From assembly GCA_963730005.1 (NCBI GenBank), contig CAVSPO010000022.1, positions 1 through 46,254 on the forward strand: a stretch of DNA of 46,254 nt, written 5' to 3'. This DNA is from CAVSPO01 sp963730005 (lineage in GTDB: Bacteria; Actinomycetota; Actinomycetes; Propionibacteriales; Propionibacteriaceae). Position numbers and translations under genes: made by a program. Shown piece after piece: positions 18,614-27,228 of the stretch. Position 1 is the stretch's first letter. Every line of letters begins with the position of its first letter. Under the pieces are notes generated by a model. The model had not been told where the DNA came from. It worked only from the letters and a program-made list of their open reading frames with translations, and made no database searches.

Positions 18614-20225
18614 ACAAGACCGTCGCGGTGATCGGCGCGGGCCTGACCGCCTGGGTGGTCGGCGTCCCGCTGATGGTGGCCCTGGCCGGCGCAGCGATCC
18701 TGGTCCCTGCCGCCGACCATCAGCGCAAAACCATCCACTGCGCCGGGGTGACGGCCTCGACCGGGGGCTGGCGGGTCCCGTTCGTGGGCGTCGACTACAC
18801 GATCACCTCCGGCGTTCGGGATGCGCTACCACCCCGTGCTGCAACACCTCCCGGCTGCACACCGGCGTCGACCTGGCCACCCCCCAAACCGAGGTCGTGG
18901 CCGCCAGCTCCGGGACCGTCACCACAGCCGGCTTCGACGCCGGCCGCCGGCAACCACGTCGTGATCGACCACGGCGCCGGCATCACCACCCGCTACCTGC
19001 ACCTGGCCACCATCGACCCCGCCATCACCGTCGGCGCGCCGGTGACCATCGGCCAGACCCTCGGCCTGGAGGGAACCACCGGCACCTCCACCGGCATCCA
19101 CCTGCACTTCACCGTCACCCGCGACGGGACACCGGTCGACCCGGTGCCGTTCATGCGCGACCACGGCGCACCCCTCAACGGGCTCGCGGCCGGCCCCACC
19201 CAGCCCGGCGCTCGGCGCCGAGCTGATGGTGAGCGAAGGCGGGATCGGTTTCGCCCTGCCCCAACCCGAAACCCGCCGGGCATCCCTGACCAACCCGCCG
19301 ACCCCGATCCCCGACGACATCAAGGCCCACTACCAAGCCGCAGCCCAGCGCTACGGCATCCCCTGGACCCTGCTCGCCGGTGTCGGCATGGCAGAAACCA
19401 ACCACGGGCGCGCTGACCGCGACCAGCTCGGCGGGTGCCCAGGGTCTGATGCAGTTCATGCCCGCCACGTTCGCCGCCTACGGCGTCGACGGTGACCAGC
19501 GATGGGCGGGCCGACATCACCAACCCTGTCGACAGCATCTTCTCCGCGGCGAACTACCTGGTCGCCTCCGGCGTCACCCACGGCCCCGACGGCGTCAAGC
19601 AGCGCCCTCTACGCCTACAACCACGCCGACTGGTACGTCGGCGACGTCCTGCACTACGCCCACGCCTACGGCGGCGGTGACGTGCTGGGCACCACCACCG
19701 ACTGCGGGCCCGGCACCGGGACCGGCGACCCCACCCTGCCACCCCTGGCTGACGAGCGACTCCAGACGGTGCTGGCCTGGGCGGCCGGCAAGAAGGGCCT
19801 GCCCTACACCGTGGGCGGTGTCGGGCCGGGCAGCTTCGACTGCTCAGGTTTCGTCATGGTCGCCTACAGCCAGATCGGGATCTCCCTGCCCCGAACAGCC
19901 GAAGACCAACGTGACTGGCTCGCCGCCGGCAACGGCTACCGAGTCCCCTCCGGGCAAGAACGGCCCGGGGACCTGGTGTTCACCGACACCTACCTCGGAC
20001 CCATCCCGGATCGGCCACGTCCAAATCGTGTGGGACCCCGCCGCCAAGACCACCATCGAAGCGATGGGCAGCCAGTGGGGCGTCACCACCGGCCACTACG
20101 ACGACCAGTCCCGCCACGCCATCCACGAGATCTGGCGCGTCGGCAACATCGCCGACCAACCCACCACCACTGAACCCGCCGGCCAGGTGAGCAGGAACCG
20201 GCCCCGGCACGGCTTGGTGTGGTGA
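18610..20225 (+). CDS. Three-domain peptidoglycan hydrolase (M23 peptidase, lytic transglycosylase, NlpC/P60); eight +1 frame breaks
   Basis: A membrane helix follows ATG 18610 (MNKTVAVIGAGLTAWVVGVP...). Three wall-lytic domains come next. The M23 metallopeptidase (about 18800-19170) shows SRLHTGVDLA and GIHLHF with the zinc-binding His/Asp. A lytic transglycosylase (19320-19600) has AGVGMAETNHG with the catalytic Glu and GAQGLMQFMPATFAAYG. NlpC/P60 (19770-20160) has SFDCSGFVMVAYSQIG with the catalytic Cys and RIGHVQIV with the catalytic His. It would clear a path through the wall for the mating channel, as VirB1-type enzymes do. Frame changes near 18810, 18840, 18945, 19208, 19410, 19497, 19600 and 19990 all move the frame by +1, and protein similarity resumes after each. 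If the breaks are real the gene is dead. Confidence 0.75.
20187..20222 (+). promoter_or_regulatory. Shared two-block upstream motif, copy A
   Basis: GTGAGCAGGAA (20187-20197), 13 bases, then GGCTTGGTGTGG (20211-20222), ending 25 bases before ATG 20248. The same two blocks with the same spacing occur at three other transfer-related genes. This copy lies inside the 3' end of the hydrolase gene and probably drives the coupling-protein operon. Confidence 0.6.
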
Positions 20226-20247
20226 CCAGTGAAGGAGGTTCACCCCC

Positions 20248-20730
20248 ATGCGCCAGCACCGCGCCGACCCGTACCCGTGGACCTGGGAGCTGCCCGTCGG
20301 TGTCGCCGCGGCGGTCGGGCTCGTGCTGGTGCTCGGCGTCCACGCCGGCCGCGGCGTCGCCTGCCTGCTCGCCGGGCACGGCTTCCGGTGGACCCGGCAG
20401 GGCTCCCTCTTCACGGCCCTGCGCGGCATCCTGTCCGGCGACGCGGGCGCCGGCCTGGCCGAACCGGTGCCCGGGGTGTCTGCCGGTGTCCTGGCCTGGT
20501 CCATCATCGGGGTCGAGGCGGCCTGCCTGGCCGTGTGCGTCTGGGCCGCACGCGAGGCGCTGACCCGGTGGGGCCCCGGCGCCGTCAAAGGCGTGGCCAC
20601 CGCCAGCGAGGCCGAGGAACTGCTCGGCTGCTCCAGACTCCGCACAGTGCGCGCCATCGTGCGCCCCGACCTGTACGGGCCGAAACGGCAGGCCACCCGC
20701 GGCATCGAGGCCGAGGCGGGGACCCGATGA
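20248..20730 (+). CDS. Membrane protein of the conjugation cluster
   Basis: A 160-residue protein with an excellent ribosome binding site (AAGGAGG, 20232-20238). It has two predicted membrane helices (PVGVAAAVGLVLVLGVHAG and AGVLAWSIIGVEAACLAVCV) and a cytoplasmic C-terminus ending in a helix-turn-helix-like segment (ATASEAEELLGCSRLRTVRA, then IVRP). The stop overlaps the ATG of the coupling-protein gene. Small two-span proteins directly before VirD4-like genes occur in related actinobacterial clusters and may couple the ATPase to the pore; the specific function is unknown. The shared motif upstream makes it the probable first gene of its transcript. Confidence 0.65.
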   Translation: MRQHRADPYPWTWELPVGVAAAVGLVLVLGVHAGRGVACLLAGHGFRWTRQGSLFTALRGILSGDAGAGLAEPVPGVSAGVLAWSIIGVEAACLAVCVWAAREALTRWGPGAVKGVATASEAEELLGCSRLRTVRAIVRPDLYGPKRQATRGIEAEAGTR

Positions 20731-22180
20731 GCCGCTTCGAACCAGGCCAGGTCGGCTGGCGGATCGGGCGGGCCAAACACCCCCGCGCCGGGCACGCTGT
20801 GGTGTCCCTGGGACCGCACCTCCGGTGTGCTGGGCCCGCAAGGATCCGGCAAGACGCTGGACCTGCTGACCCCGGCCCTGCTCGGGGCACCCGGTGCCGC
20901 GCTCGTCACCCTCACCAAGGTCGACGACCTGCTGCTGACCGTCACCGCCCGCTCCGAACAGGGCCCGGTCGCGGTCCTGGACCCGTTCGGCCTGGCCCCC
21001 GGGTTGCCGCAACTGGTGTGGGACCCGATCGACGGCTGCGTGGACCCGATGGTGGCCGAGCGGCGAGCCAAGGCCTTCACGGCCGGCACCGTGAAAGGGT
21101 CCGTCGCCAGCGGCAACAGCGACGACGCCTCCCGGTTCTACGCCGCCGAGGCCGCCAAAGTGCTCCAGGCCTACTTCCATGCCGCAGCCCTGACCGGGCG
21201 CACCATCGACGACGTGCTGACGTGGGTCGCCAGCCCCCTGAACACCCCCGATCCCGCCGAAATCCTGCGCGAACACCCCCACGCCGCGAAGTTCTGGCAC
21301 GGACTGCTGCACGGGGCGCTGCGCGGCGACGACCGGACCGCCGGCAACACCATCACCACCGTCCAGCAGGCCATGTCCCTGTTCTTCCAGGAAGACATCC
21401 GGCACCGCTGCACCCCCACCGCCACCAGCCCGGCCACCGACGTGGCCCACATCATCCGCAGCGGCGGCACCATCTACCTGCTGGGCCGCGAAGACCCCTA
21501 CGCCTCAGCCAGCCCGCTGATGACCGCCCTCACCGAAAACGTGCTGGACACCGCCTTGGCCTTGGCCAACGAGTCACCCTACGGGCGGCTGTGCCCACCG
21601 ATGGTGTCCGTCCTGGACGAGCTGCCGTCCACCGCACCACTACCCACCCTGCGCACCCGGATGGCCAACGAACGCGCCCTCGGGCTGAGTTTCATCTGGG
21701 CCGCCCAAACCTTCCGACAACTCGTCCTCGTCTACGGCGAACAGGAAGCCCGCGCCCTGTTCGCGCTGACCAACGTCCTGATCATGTTCGGCGGCTCCAA
21801 GGACGCCAGCTTCAACAAGGAAATCTCCGACCTGCTCGGCACCGTGCGGATCGCCCGGACCAGCTGGCAGACCGGCCGGATGAACGGCCGCACCGTCAGC
21901 GGCGAAGACGTGCCCGTCCTGCGCCCCGAAGAAATCCGGCAACTGGAAGAGCGGCAAGCCCTGATCGTGGCCGAAAACGGCCGACCCATCATCGCCCAAC
22001 TGCACCGCTGCATCGACGGCAAACCCGGCCAGACCCTGCTCGCCCAACAGAAGACGGCACGGGCACGGCTCACCGACACCCGCGCCACCGAAACCACACC
22101 GCAGCGAGCGCCAGCGGGCGGCCCTGACTGCAGCGCGTCGGCTCGGACTCACCCGAGACGATGGCGAGGCCAGGCCGTGA
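20727..22180 (+). CDS. VirD4/TraG-like type IV coupling protein; frame breaks near 20785 and 22100
   Basis: ATG 20727 overlaps the previous stop. The product begins MSRFEPGQVGWRIGRAKHPR, changes frame by +1 near 20785-20795, and continues TLWCPWDRTSGVLGPQGSGKT (Walker A) DLLTPALLGAPGAALVT. Other coupling-protein features are VLDPFGL, VWDPIDGC, FYAAEAAKVLQAYFHAA, the Walker B strand MVSVLDELPS, and LGLSFIWAAQTFRQL. Near 22100 a second +1 change gives ERQRAALTAARRLGLTRDD and TGA 22178-22180. VirD4/TraG hexamers bind the relaxosome and pump DNA into the channel. Unlike most VirD4 proteins it lacks its own N-terminal membrane spans, which the preceding two-span protein may supply (inference). Confidence 0.8.
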
Positions 22181-22798
22181 GCGGGGAACTGGTGGCACCG
22201 TTCCCTCGACATCACCGACCTGATGCGACTCGCCTACCTGGACCTGCGCCGCGTCGAGACCGCGAAAGACCCCAGCGAGGTCCGTGACCTGGGCCCCCTC
22301 GACCAGCTGCCCCGCCCCTGGGACATCACCACCTGCACCAGCGCCGCACTGCGCACCGAAGTCTGGGCGTGGCTGGACGCCGTCGTCGGCTGGATCAACA
22401 CCCAGCACGTGTGGGACGTCACCCAGCTCATCCCCGCCTGCTGGCCCCTGCACCCCCACCTCGTCCACGACATCGGGGTCATCGCCGACCAGCGCCGCCG
22501 CGCCGGACTCGCCTACACCAGCGACGCCCTCGAAGAATGGCACCGCTACGCCCTGCCCGCCTTCTTCGAACGCCTGCGCACGCGGTCACGAGACTTCTGC
22601 GAGGACTGCCACCGGCCCGCCCCTGGCTTGGCCAGAACCAAACGCTACAACGCCACCCACGGTGACCGCGGCCAGTGGTATGCCGCCGACGTCGACGCCA
22701 CCACACCCCCAGACCAGATCCCAGCTGCCGGACCCGGCAGGTTCCGGGTCATCGACGGGCTCCTGATCGACCCCGCCACCGGCGAGCTACCCCGATGA
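22177..22798 (+). CDS. Conserved-context hypothetical protein; frame break near its start
   Basis: GTG 22177 overlaps the coupling-protein stop (GTGA). The main frame reads MRLAYLDLRRVETAKDPSEV... from 22223, so one extra base lies between them (near 22185-22205). About 206 residues, Trp-rich (RPWDITTCTSAALRTEVWAW, LDAVVGWINTQHVW...LIPACWPLHPHLVHDIGVI), with a possible metal site (RDFCEDCHRP, CxxC plus nearby His). The pattern recalls DUF4913-like proteins of actinobacterial mobile elements but I cannot confirm it. The stop overlaps the ATG of the sigma-like gene. It is probably an accessory transfer or regulatory protein. Confidence 0.5.
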
Positions 22799-23704
22799 CA
22801 CTCTCGACGAACAGGTCCGCGACCTGTGCCGCCGCAGGGACGCCGGCGTCCTCGCCCACGCAGCCGGCCACGACCCGCAAGCGCGCCGCCTCACCGGCGA
22901 CGCCACGCCCACCGAACTGGCCCGGCTCGTCGATGACGGGATCACCGCACGCCACCAACTCATCGAAGCGAACCTCGGCCTCGTCGGCTTCGTCGTCAAC
23001 CGCTACCAAGGCGGAATCGACCGCGACGACCTGTTCCAGGAAGGCGCCCTCGCACTCGCCAAGGCAGCCGACCGGTTCGACCCCCACCAAGGCACCTTCA
23101 GCACCTTCGCCGTCGCCACCATCCGCGGCGCCGTCAACAAAGCGCTGGACACCAGAGCCGGCCGACTCCACCTGAACCCGACACAGGCACGAGCGCGGGT
23201 CCTCGTCCTCACCGAAACCCAGCGCCGCCAAGCCGCCGGCCTCCCCACCATCGCCCGCCGACATCGGTGCCGCACTCGGACGCACCGAAGACTGGGTGCG
23301 TGACGCCCTCAGCTACCAGCCCCACACGTCGCTGAACACACCCGACGGCCCCATCGACGTGACCGACCCCCGCAGCCAGAAACCTTTCGAAGCAGTCACC
23401 AACCTGGACATCACCACATACCTGGACATGCTGCCCGCCAGAGAACGGACAGCCCTCACGCTGGCGTACGGACTCGACGGCGACGAACCCAAGGCACACC
23501 ACGAGATCGCCGAACGAGCTGCGATGCTCCCCATCGACCGCCAGCCGGCTGGTCGGGTCCGCGCGGGAGCACCTGCGCACACTCATCGTGCGCTTCGACG
23601 CAGAACCACCCGCCGCCACCCCCAGCCCCAAGACACCCACCAGCCGCCGGCCTGAACACCGCTCACCCCCAGCCACCCGCCCTGCTATCGCGACCCGGCG
23701 ATAA
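22795..23704 (+). CDS. Sigma-70-family factor of the element; three frame breaks
   Basis: ATG 22795 overlaps the preceding stop. The protein-like frame starts within a few codons (TLDEQVRDLCRRRDAGVLAH), implying two extra bases near the start. Region 2 is clear: ARHQLIEANLGLVGFVVNRY...DRDDLFQEGALALAKAADRF and GTFSTFAVATIRGAV. After a +1 change near 23255 it reads ADIGAALGRTEDWVRDALSY. Region 4 is LPARERTALTLAYGLDGDE, then after another +1 change near 23533 STASRLVGSAREHLRTL. The end is TAA 23702-23704. Sigma factors encoded in mobile elements can direct transcription of transfer genes, and the shared two-block motif at four upstream regions is an obvious candidate target (inference). No anti-sigma gene is seen next to it. 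Confidence 0.65.
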
Positions 23705-23710
23705 ACGCTG

Positions 23711-23746
23711 TTCCTGCTGGCCACGTGGGCAGGGAGTGAGCAGGAA
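23711..23746. promoter_or_regulatory. Inverted repeat TTCCTGCT/AGCAGGAA overlapping motif copy B
   Basis: TTCCTGCT (23711-23718) and AGCAGGAA (23739-23746) are perfect 8-base complements separated by 20 bases. The right arm is the core of the first block of the shared upstream motif. The left arm gives this copy dyad symmetry, so a dimeric regulator could bind here. Confidence 0.45.
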
Positions 23747-23771
23747 TGACGCCCTGAATGGCGTGATGTGG
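23736..23771 (+). promoter_or_regulatory. Shared two-block upstream motif, copy B
   Basis: GTGAGCAGGAA (23736-23746), 13 bases, GGCGTGATGTGG (23760-23771), ending 26 bases before ATG 23798. Blocks and spacing match the copies at 20187, 38353 and (minus strand) 37783. Confidence 0.6.
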
Positions 23772-23797
23772 CAACTGACTGGAGGAGGGAAAGGCCC

Positions 23798-23983
23798 ATG
23801 ACCGGGATCTGTCCATTGCGGGCACGAGACATCCCCCTGATCGTCGAAGACCTGCTGGACGAAGCCGATGAACTCAGCCAAGGCTGCGGCTCGACGACCG
23901 TGGTCGAGGAGCTCCTGGAGGCGGCACGGTCCCTGCGATCCGGATCGCCTGTCCAAGAGTTGCTGCCCATCGAGGAGTCCTGA
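23798..23983 (+). CDS. Small acidic protein of unknown function
   Basis: A 61-residue protein, MTGICPLRARDIPLIVEDLL..., acidic and helical. GGAGGAGGG lies about 10 bases before ATG 23798, a strong ribosome binding site. It is preceded by copy B of the shared motif and followed after 3 bases by the ArdC-like gene, so it likely heads that transcript. Size, acidity and partner recall small antirestriction-associated proteins, but there is no motif to support a function. Confidence 0.6.
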   Translation: MTGICPLRARDIPLIVEDLLDEADELSQGCGSTTVVEELLEAARSLRSGSPVQELLPIEES

Positions 23984-23986
23984 GCC

Positions 23987-24397
23987 ATGGCCCGTCAGTA
24001 CAGCCAGGCCGACCGGGACCGGTTCGCGACCGAGCGGCGCGACCAACTGGAGCGTCTTCAGTCACAAATCGCCGGCAAGGTGACTGATCTGGTCAACGGC
24101 GCCGAGTGGCAGCAGTGGCTGTCGGTGGCCGCCAAGTTCCATCAGTACTCGTTCAACAACACGATGCTGATCATGCTGCAGCGTCCCGAAGCCACCCTGG
24201 TGGCCGGCTACAAGACCTGGCAGACATCGTTCGGCCGCCAGGTCAACAAGGGCGAGACGGGCATCCGCATCCTCGCCCCGGTCACCAAACGGATCGAGAA
24301 ACACACCGGCGACGGTGCCCCCGTGCTGGACAACGACGGCAACCCGGTCAAGGTGACCGCATTGGTCGGGCTGAAACCCGTCTCGGTGTTCGACGTG
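23987..24397 (+). pseudogene. ArdC-type antirestriction protein, truncated
   Basis: ATG 23987 follows GAGGAG at normal spacing. The product reads MARQYSQADRDRF..., WQQWLSVAAKFHQYSFNNTM, LIMLQRPEATLVAGYKTWQ and GETGIRILAPVTKR, the N-terminal single-strand DNA-binding domain (DUF1738) of ArdC-type antirestriction proteins. Similarity stops at VSVFDV (24397). The zinc-peptidase C-terminal domain is missing and its place is taken by the end of an oppositely oriented integrase gene. ArdC proteins protect incoming conjugative DNA from restriction; this copy is probably non-functional unless the N-terminal domain alone acts. The remaining half was not found elsewhere in the window. Confidence 0.75.
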
Positions 24398-24412
24398 TTA
24401 TCCCGAGTTTTA

Positions 24413-25082
24413 CTACGAGATTCGCGGTTGGGCTCCTGCGCTCGATTCTGCTCCTTTCTCGGTGTTCAGGCCAGTCTGGCGGGCCATTGGTTGTGCTTCT
24501 GCTTCGAGTGCTTGGGCGGCGTCTGCGTCGAGGAGTTCGGCCCGTCGGATGATGGATCGGATGCGGTCGATCTCGAGTTCCCTGGCGGCGAGTTGGCCTT
24601 CGGGTTCGTGGTGGCGGCGAGCGTCGTCGAGGGCTTTGGTGTGGCTGGCGAGCATGGCTCGGAAGGTATCGAGTGCGCCACGCTTGGGCTGGACGTTGCC
24701 GCAGCCGAGGCAGACGAGTCCGCGGGGGCAGTGTTCGCCCGCGGGCAGGACGCAGATGTGGGTGCCCATGTCCCGCAGGGAGTGGGTGAGGGCGAGCTGG
24801 TGCCAGTCGGCGGCGGTGGGCGTGATCGTCGTTTCGTCGCCGTGGACGTCGAGGTACATGCCGCGCATGGCTCGGCGGTACTCGTTGACGAATTCGTCGG
24901 GGTAGAGCTTGGCGTAGACCATGACGGTGTCGATGGTGGCGTGCCCGAGGAGCGCCTGGATGACGTGGACCGGGGTGTGGGCGTTGAGGTGTTCGGAAGC
25001 GAACAGGCGCCGGCAGTCGTGGGGCGTCAGGTTGAGTGGGCTGCCGTCGGCTCGGGTTGCGCCGGCGTGGGCGGCGATCCAG
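24413..25082 (-). pseudogene. Tyrosine recombinase, C-terminal half (5' part lost at the IS3 element)
   Basis: The minus-strand product reads HWIAAHAGATRADGSPLNLT, PHDCRRLFASEHLNAHTPVH (HxxR box), VIQALLGHATIDTVMVYAKLY (His and nucleophilic Tyr), then a long C-terminal extension with a Cys cluster (CVLPAGEHCPRGLVCLGCG) and a helical tail to TAG 24413-24415. The extension with paired Cys is seen in large Tn554-like or multi-integrase-array recombinases. The N-terminal domain and first catalytic Arg are missing: the reading frame runs into the IS3 end at 25083, and the expected upstream half is not found beyond the IS. The stop lies 16 bases from the truncated ArdC gene, so the integrase terminus is close to the former element end. 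Confidence 0.75.
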
Positions 25083-25136
25083 TGAAGCGCCCCAGGTTTG
25101 ATGCCGCTCCTGTTTGAGTCAAGGAGAATGAGCGCC

Positions 25137-25448
25137 ATGCCCAAGATGATCGATCCGGAGCTGAAAGCACGAGCTGTGCGTCTGGTGACCGAGCACGTGT
25201 CCGAGTATCCGTCGCTGACGGCCGCGGCAGCGGCCGTGGCGAAGCAGCTCGGGGTCGGGAAGGAGTCCGTGCGTCGCTGGGTGATCCAGGCCCAGGTCGA
25301 TACCGGCGACCGTGACGGGATCACCACCCAGGAGCAGGCCGAGGTGAAGCGGTTGAAGGCCGAGAACCGACGCCTCCGAGAAGACGTCGCGATCCTGCGA
25401 GCGGCAACGACTTTCTTCGCGGGGGAACTCGACCCCCGCAACCGTTGA
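25137..25448 (+). CDS. IS3-family transposase OrfA
   Basis: A 103-residue protein starting MPKMIDPELKARAVRLVTEH. A helix-turn-helix (LTAAAAAVAKQLGVGKESVR) is followed by a leucine zipper (EVKRLKAENRRLREDVAILR), the standard OrfA layout for binding the IS ends and multimerising with OrfB. GGAG lies upstream of ATG 25137. The end, FFAGELDPRNR, overlaps the orfB start (TTGATG), so OrfB could be made by re-initiation or a -1 frameshift. No A6G slippery run is present. Confidence 0.9.
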   Translation: MPKMIDPELKARAVRLVTEHVSEYPSLTAAAAAVAKQLGVGKESVRRWVIQAQVDTGDRDGITTQEQAEVKRLKAENRRLREDVAILRAATTFFAGELDPRNR

Positions 25449-26416
25449 TGGCCGGTTTCATCGACCAGATGAAAGCCGAAGGGTTCGCGGTCGAGTCGAT
25501 CTGCCGGGTCCTGCGTGAGCAGGGCTGTCAGATCGCCGCGAGGACCTACCGCTCCTGGAAACGAGGTGCCGTGGCTGCCCGCACCCTCAGCGACGCGCAC
25601 GTGGCCGACAAGGTCCGTGACCTGGCGTGGACCACCACCAGGCAGGCTCAGCGCCAGATGACCCCGGAGGGCCTCTACGGGCGTCGGAAGATGACCGCCC
25701 TGGTGCGCCGCCAGCCTGGCTTCGGGGACGCCTCGGCCGGCAGCGTGGATCGGGCCATGACCGCTCTCGGGCTCTCCGGTGTGCGGCGCGACAAGGGGAT
25801 CCGCACCACCATCCCCGGCAAGGGCGGAAACCGGGCAGGTGACCTGCTGGACCGGGACTTCACCGCCCCTCGGCCGGATCACACGTGGGTGGCCGATTTC
25901 ACCTACGTCCGGACGTGGGCGGGATTCTGCTACGTCGCGTTCATCGTCGATGTGTTCGCGCAACGCATCGTCGCCTGGCACGCCGCAACCAGCATGCACA
26001 CCGACCTGGTTCTCAGCCCACTGCGGATGGCAGTGTGGCAGCGAGACCGAGACGGCCGCCCGATCCAGCCCGGATCGTTGCGGGCGCACTCGGATGCCGG
26101 GTCGCAATACACCTCGCTGCGCTACACCGAACGCCTGGCTCTGGAGCAGATCCAGCCCTCCATCGGCAGCGTCGGGGACGCCTACGACAACGCCTTGATG
26201 GAATGCATCAACGGTCTCTACAAAGCCGAGTGCATCCGCACCACGATCTTCCATCCCGGCCCCTACAAGACCCTCGCCGACGTCGAATACGCCACCGCCG
26301 GCTGGGTCGATTGGTACAACACCCGACGCCTCCACTCCAGCCTGGGATACGTTCCCCCTGTGGAGTTCGAAACCGCCCACTACGCGACCCTCAACCGAGT
26401 GCCGCAACCCGCATGA
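25445..26416 (+). CDS. IS3-family transposase OrfB (integrase domain)
   Basis: A 323-residue protein with an HTH_21-like N-terminus (MAGFIDQMKAEGFAVESICR) and an rve integrase core. Catalytic positions are Asp in HTWVADFTYVRT, Asp in LRAHSDAGSQYTSLRY, and Glu in DNALMECINGLYKAE, the DD(35)E triad of the IS3 family. The end is the usual WYNTRRLHSSLGYVPPVEFE. TTG 25445 or ATG 25448 can serve as start, both overlapping the orfA stop. In the IS3 family the active enzyme is normally an OrfA-OrfB frameshift fusion. The gene is intact. Confidence 0.9.
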   Translation: MMAGFIDQMKAEGFAVESICRVLREQGCQIAARTYRSWKRGAVAARTLSDAHVADKVRDLAWTTTRQAQRQMTPEGLYGRRKMTALVRRQPGFGDASAGSVDRAMTALGLSGVRRDKGIRTTIPGKGGNRAGDLLDRDFTAPRPDHTWVADFTYVRTWAGFCYVAFIVDVFAQRIVAWHAATSMHTDLVLSPLRMAVWQRDRDGRPIQPGSLRAHSDAGSQYTSLRYTERLALEQIQPSIGSVGDAYDNALMECINGLYKAECIRTTIFHPGPYKTLADVEYATAGWVDWYNTRRLHSSLGYVPPVEFETAHYATLNRVPQPA

Positions 26417-26443
26417 GAGCGGCAGAGAACCAGGGGCGCTTCA

Positions 26444-27228
26444 CCGTTCCAGAGGACCTGTCCAAGAACCTTGGTACACCCCAAACGTCCTCGACGCCGC
26501 GACCGCAACCATCGACCGCACACTCACCACCAACCAGTCCTTCGCCACCACGAAGGACATCAGCAAGCCAGCGGTCCGCCGCCCCGAACCTCACCAGTCA
26601 CCGAGCATCCGCACGGTCAGCGCGCCGCGGCGCTGACCGTGTTGGGCAGGGTCAGGTCTGTATCGAGCTGGGCTGACACCCGATCTGTGGCCCCGCTGGT
26701 GGGGCTGCCGGAAGAATGCCCCCACGCCTGCTCCCAACCCCAAGCAGTTCCGTAACGACGCCGTGGCGGTTGCTCGCCGCGGCGACATGCCGATCACCGG
26801 TTCTACAAGCCTGGGGCGCAGGCAGGGTGAGGCCTTGACCGATGACGAGACCACCGGGGAGTCGCGGCTCAAGGGCCGCCAAGAACTCCTCCGCGCCGCT
26901 GGATCTCACCTTCACAACCGACAGGCGCGCACACTGGAGCTGAGCCGGGGCCCGCAAGGTCCTCAGTGTTATGCACGTGATCTCGCTGCCATGCCGATCT
27001 GCGGATGGTTCAGAGTCTCGAAACTGAGCGCACTAGCAGCCCGATCGGCGGACGTCGAGGGGCGCGGACGGTCCAGGCAAGCCAGCTCAGTTGTCACCTA
27101 TCCGTGCAGCAGACCCGGTTGCCTCGGGGTGATGTCGGCCTCGCCAGAACGCGTGCATGGCCGAGTCCGGCAAGCGCGTTGACGGCTGGGCGGGTGCGGA
27201 AGCGACCGGGTCCGGGTCTGCGGCCGCG
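26444..27228. other. IS debris and non-coding stretch
   Basis: Beyond the IS3 end there is no intact gene for 785 bases. The first 270 bases hold only short fragments with mobile-element-like composition. The middle holds a degenerate IS3-type orfA remnant (26712-26930). The last 300 bases carry no feature I can support. This looks like a repeatedly rearranged insertion hotspot. Confidence 0.5.
26712..26930 (+). pseudogene. Degenerate IS3-type orfA remnant
   Basis: The frame from 26712 reads KNAPTPAPNPKQFRNDAVAV and ARRGDMPI, the typical start of an IS3-family OrfA helix-turn-helix protein. A later segment (TDDETTGESRLKGRQELLRA) corresponds to the region just before and in the leucine zipper. 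The recognition helices between are missing and the zipper is scrambled, so only a relic is left. It differs from the complete IS3 element next to it. Confidence 0.5.

Larger units (their letters stand above)
25083..26443 (+). mobile_element. IS3-family insertion sequence, complete
   Basis: The element is 1,361 bp with imperfect terminal inverted repeats: TGAAGCGCCCC at the left (25083-25093), continuing with partial matches through GCCGCTC, and its complement GGGGCGCTTCA at the right (26433-26443). It contains overlapping orfA and orfB. Flanking bases (ends CCAG at left, starts CCGT at right) show no target duplication and the interrupted integrase does not resume on the right, so sequence next to the IS was deleted or rearranged after insertion. 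Confidence 0.85.

Noticed and set aside
17079..20225. Programmed +1 frameshifting as explanation of serial frame changes
   Set aside because: The sites share no slippery sequence or stop-codon context, and thirteen required events would give almost no full-length protein.
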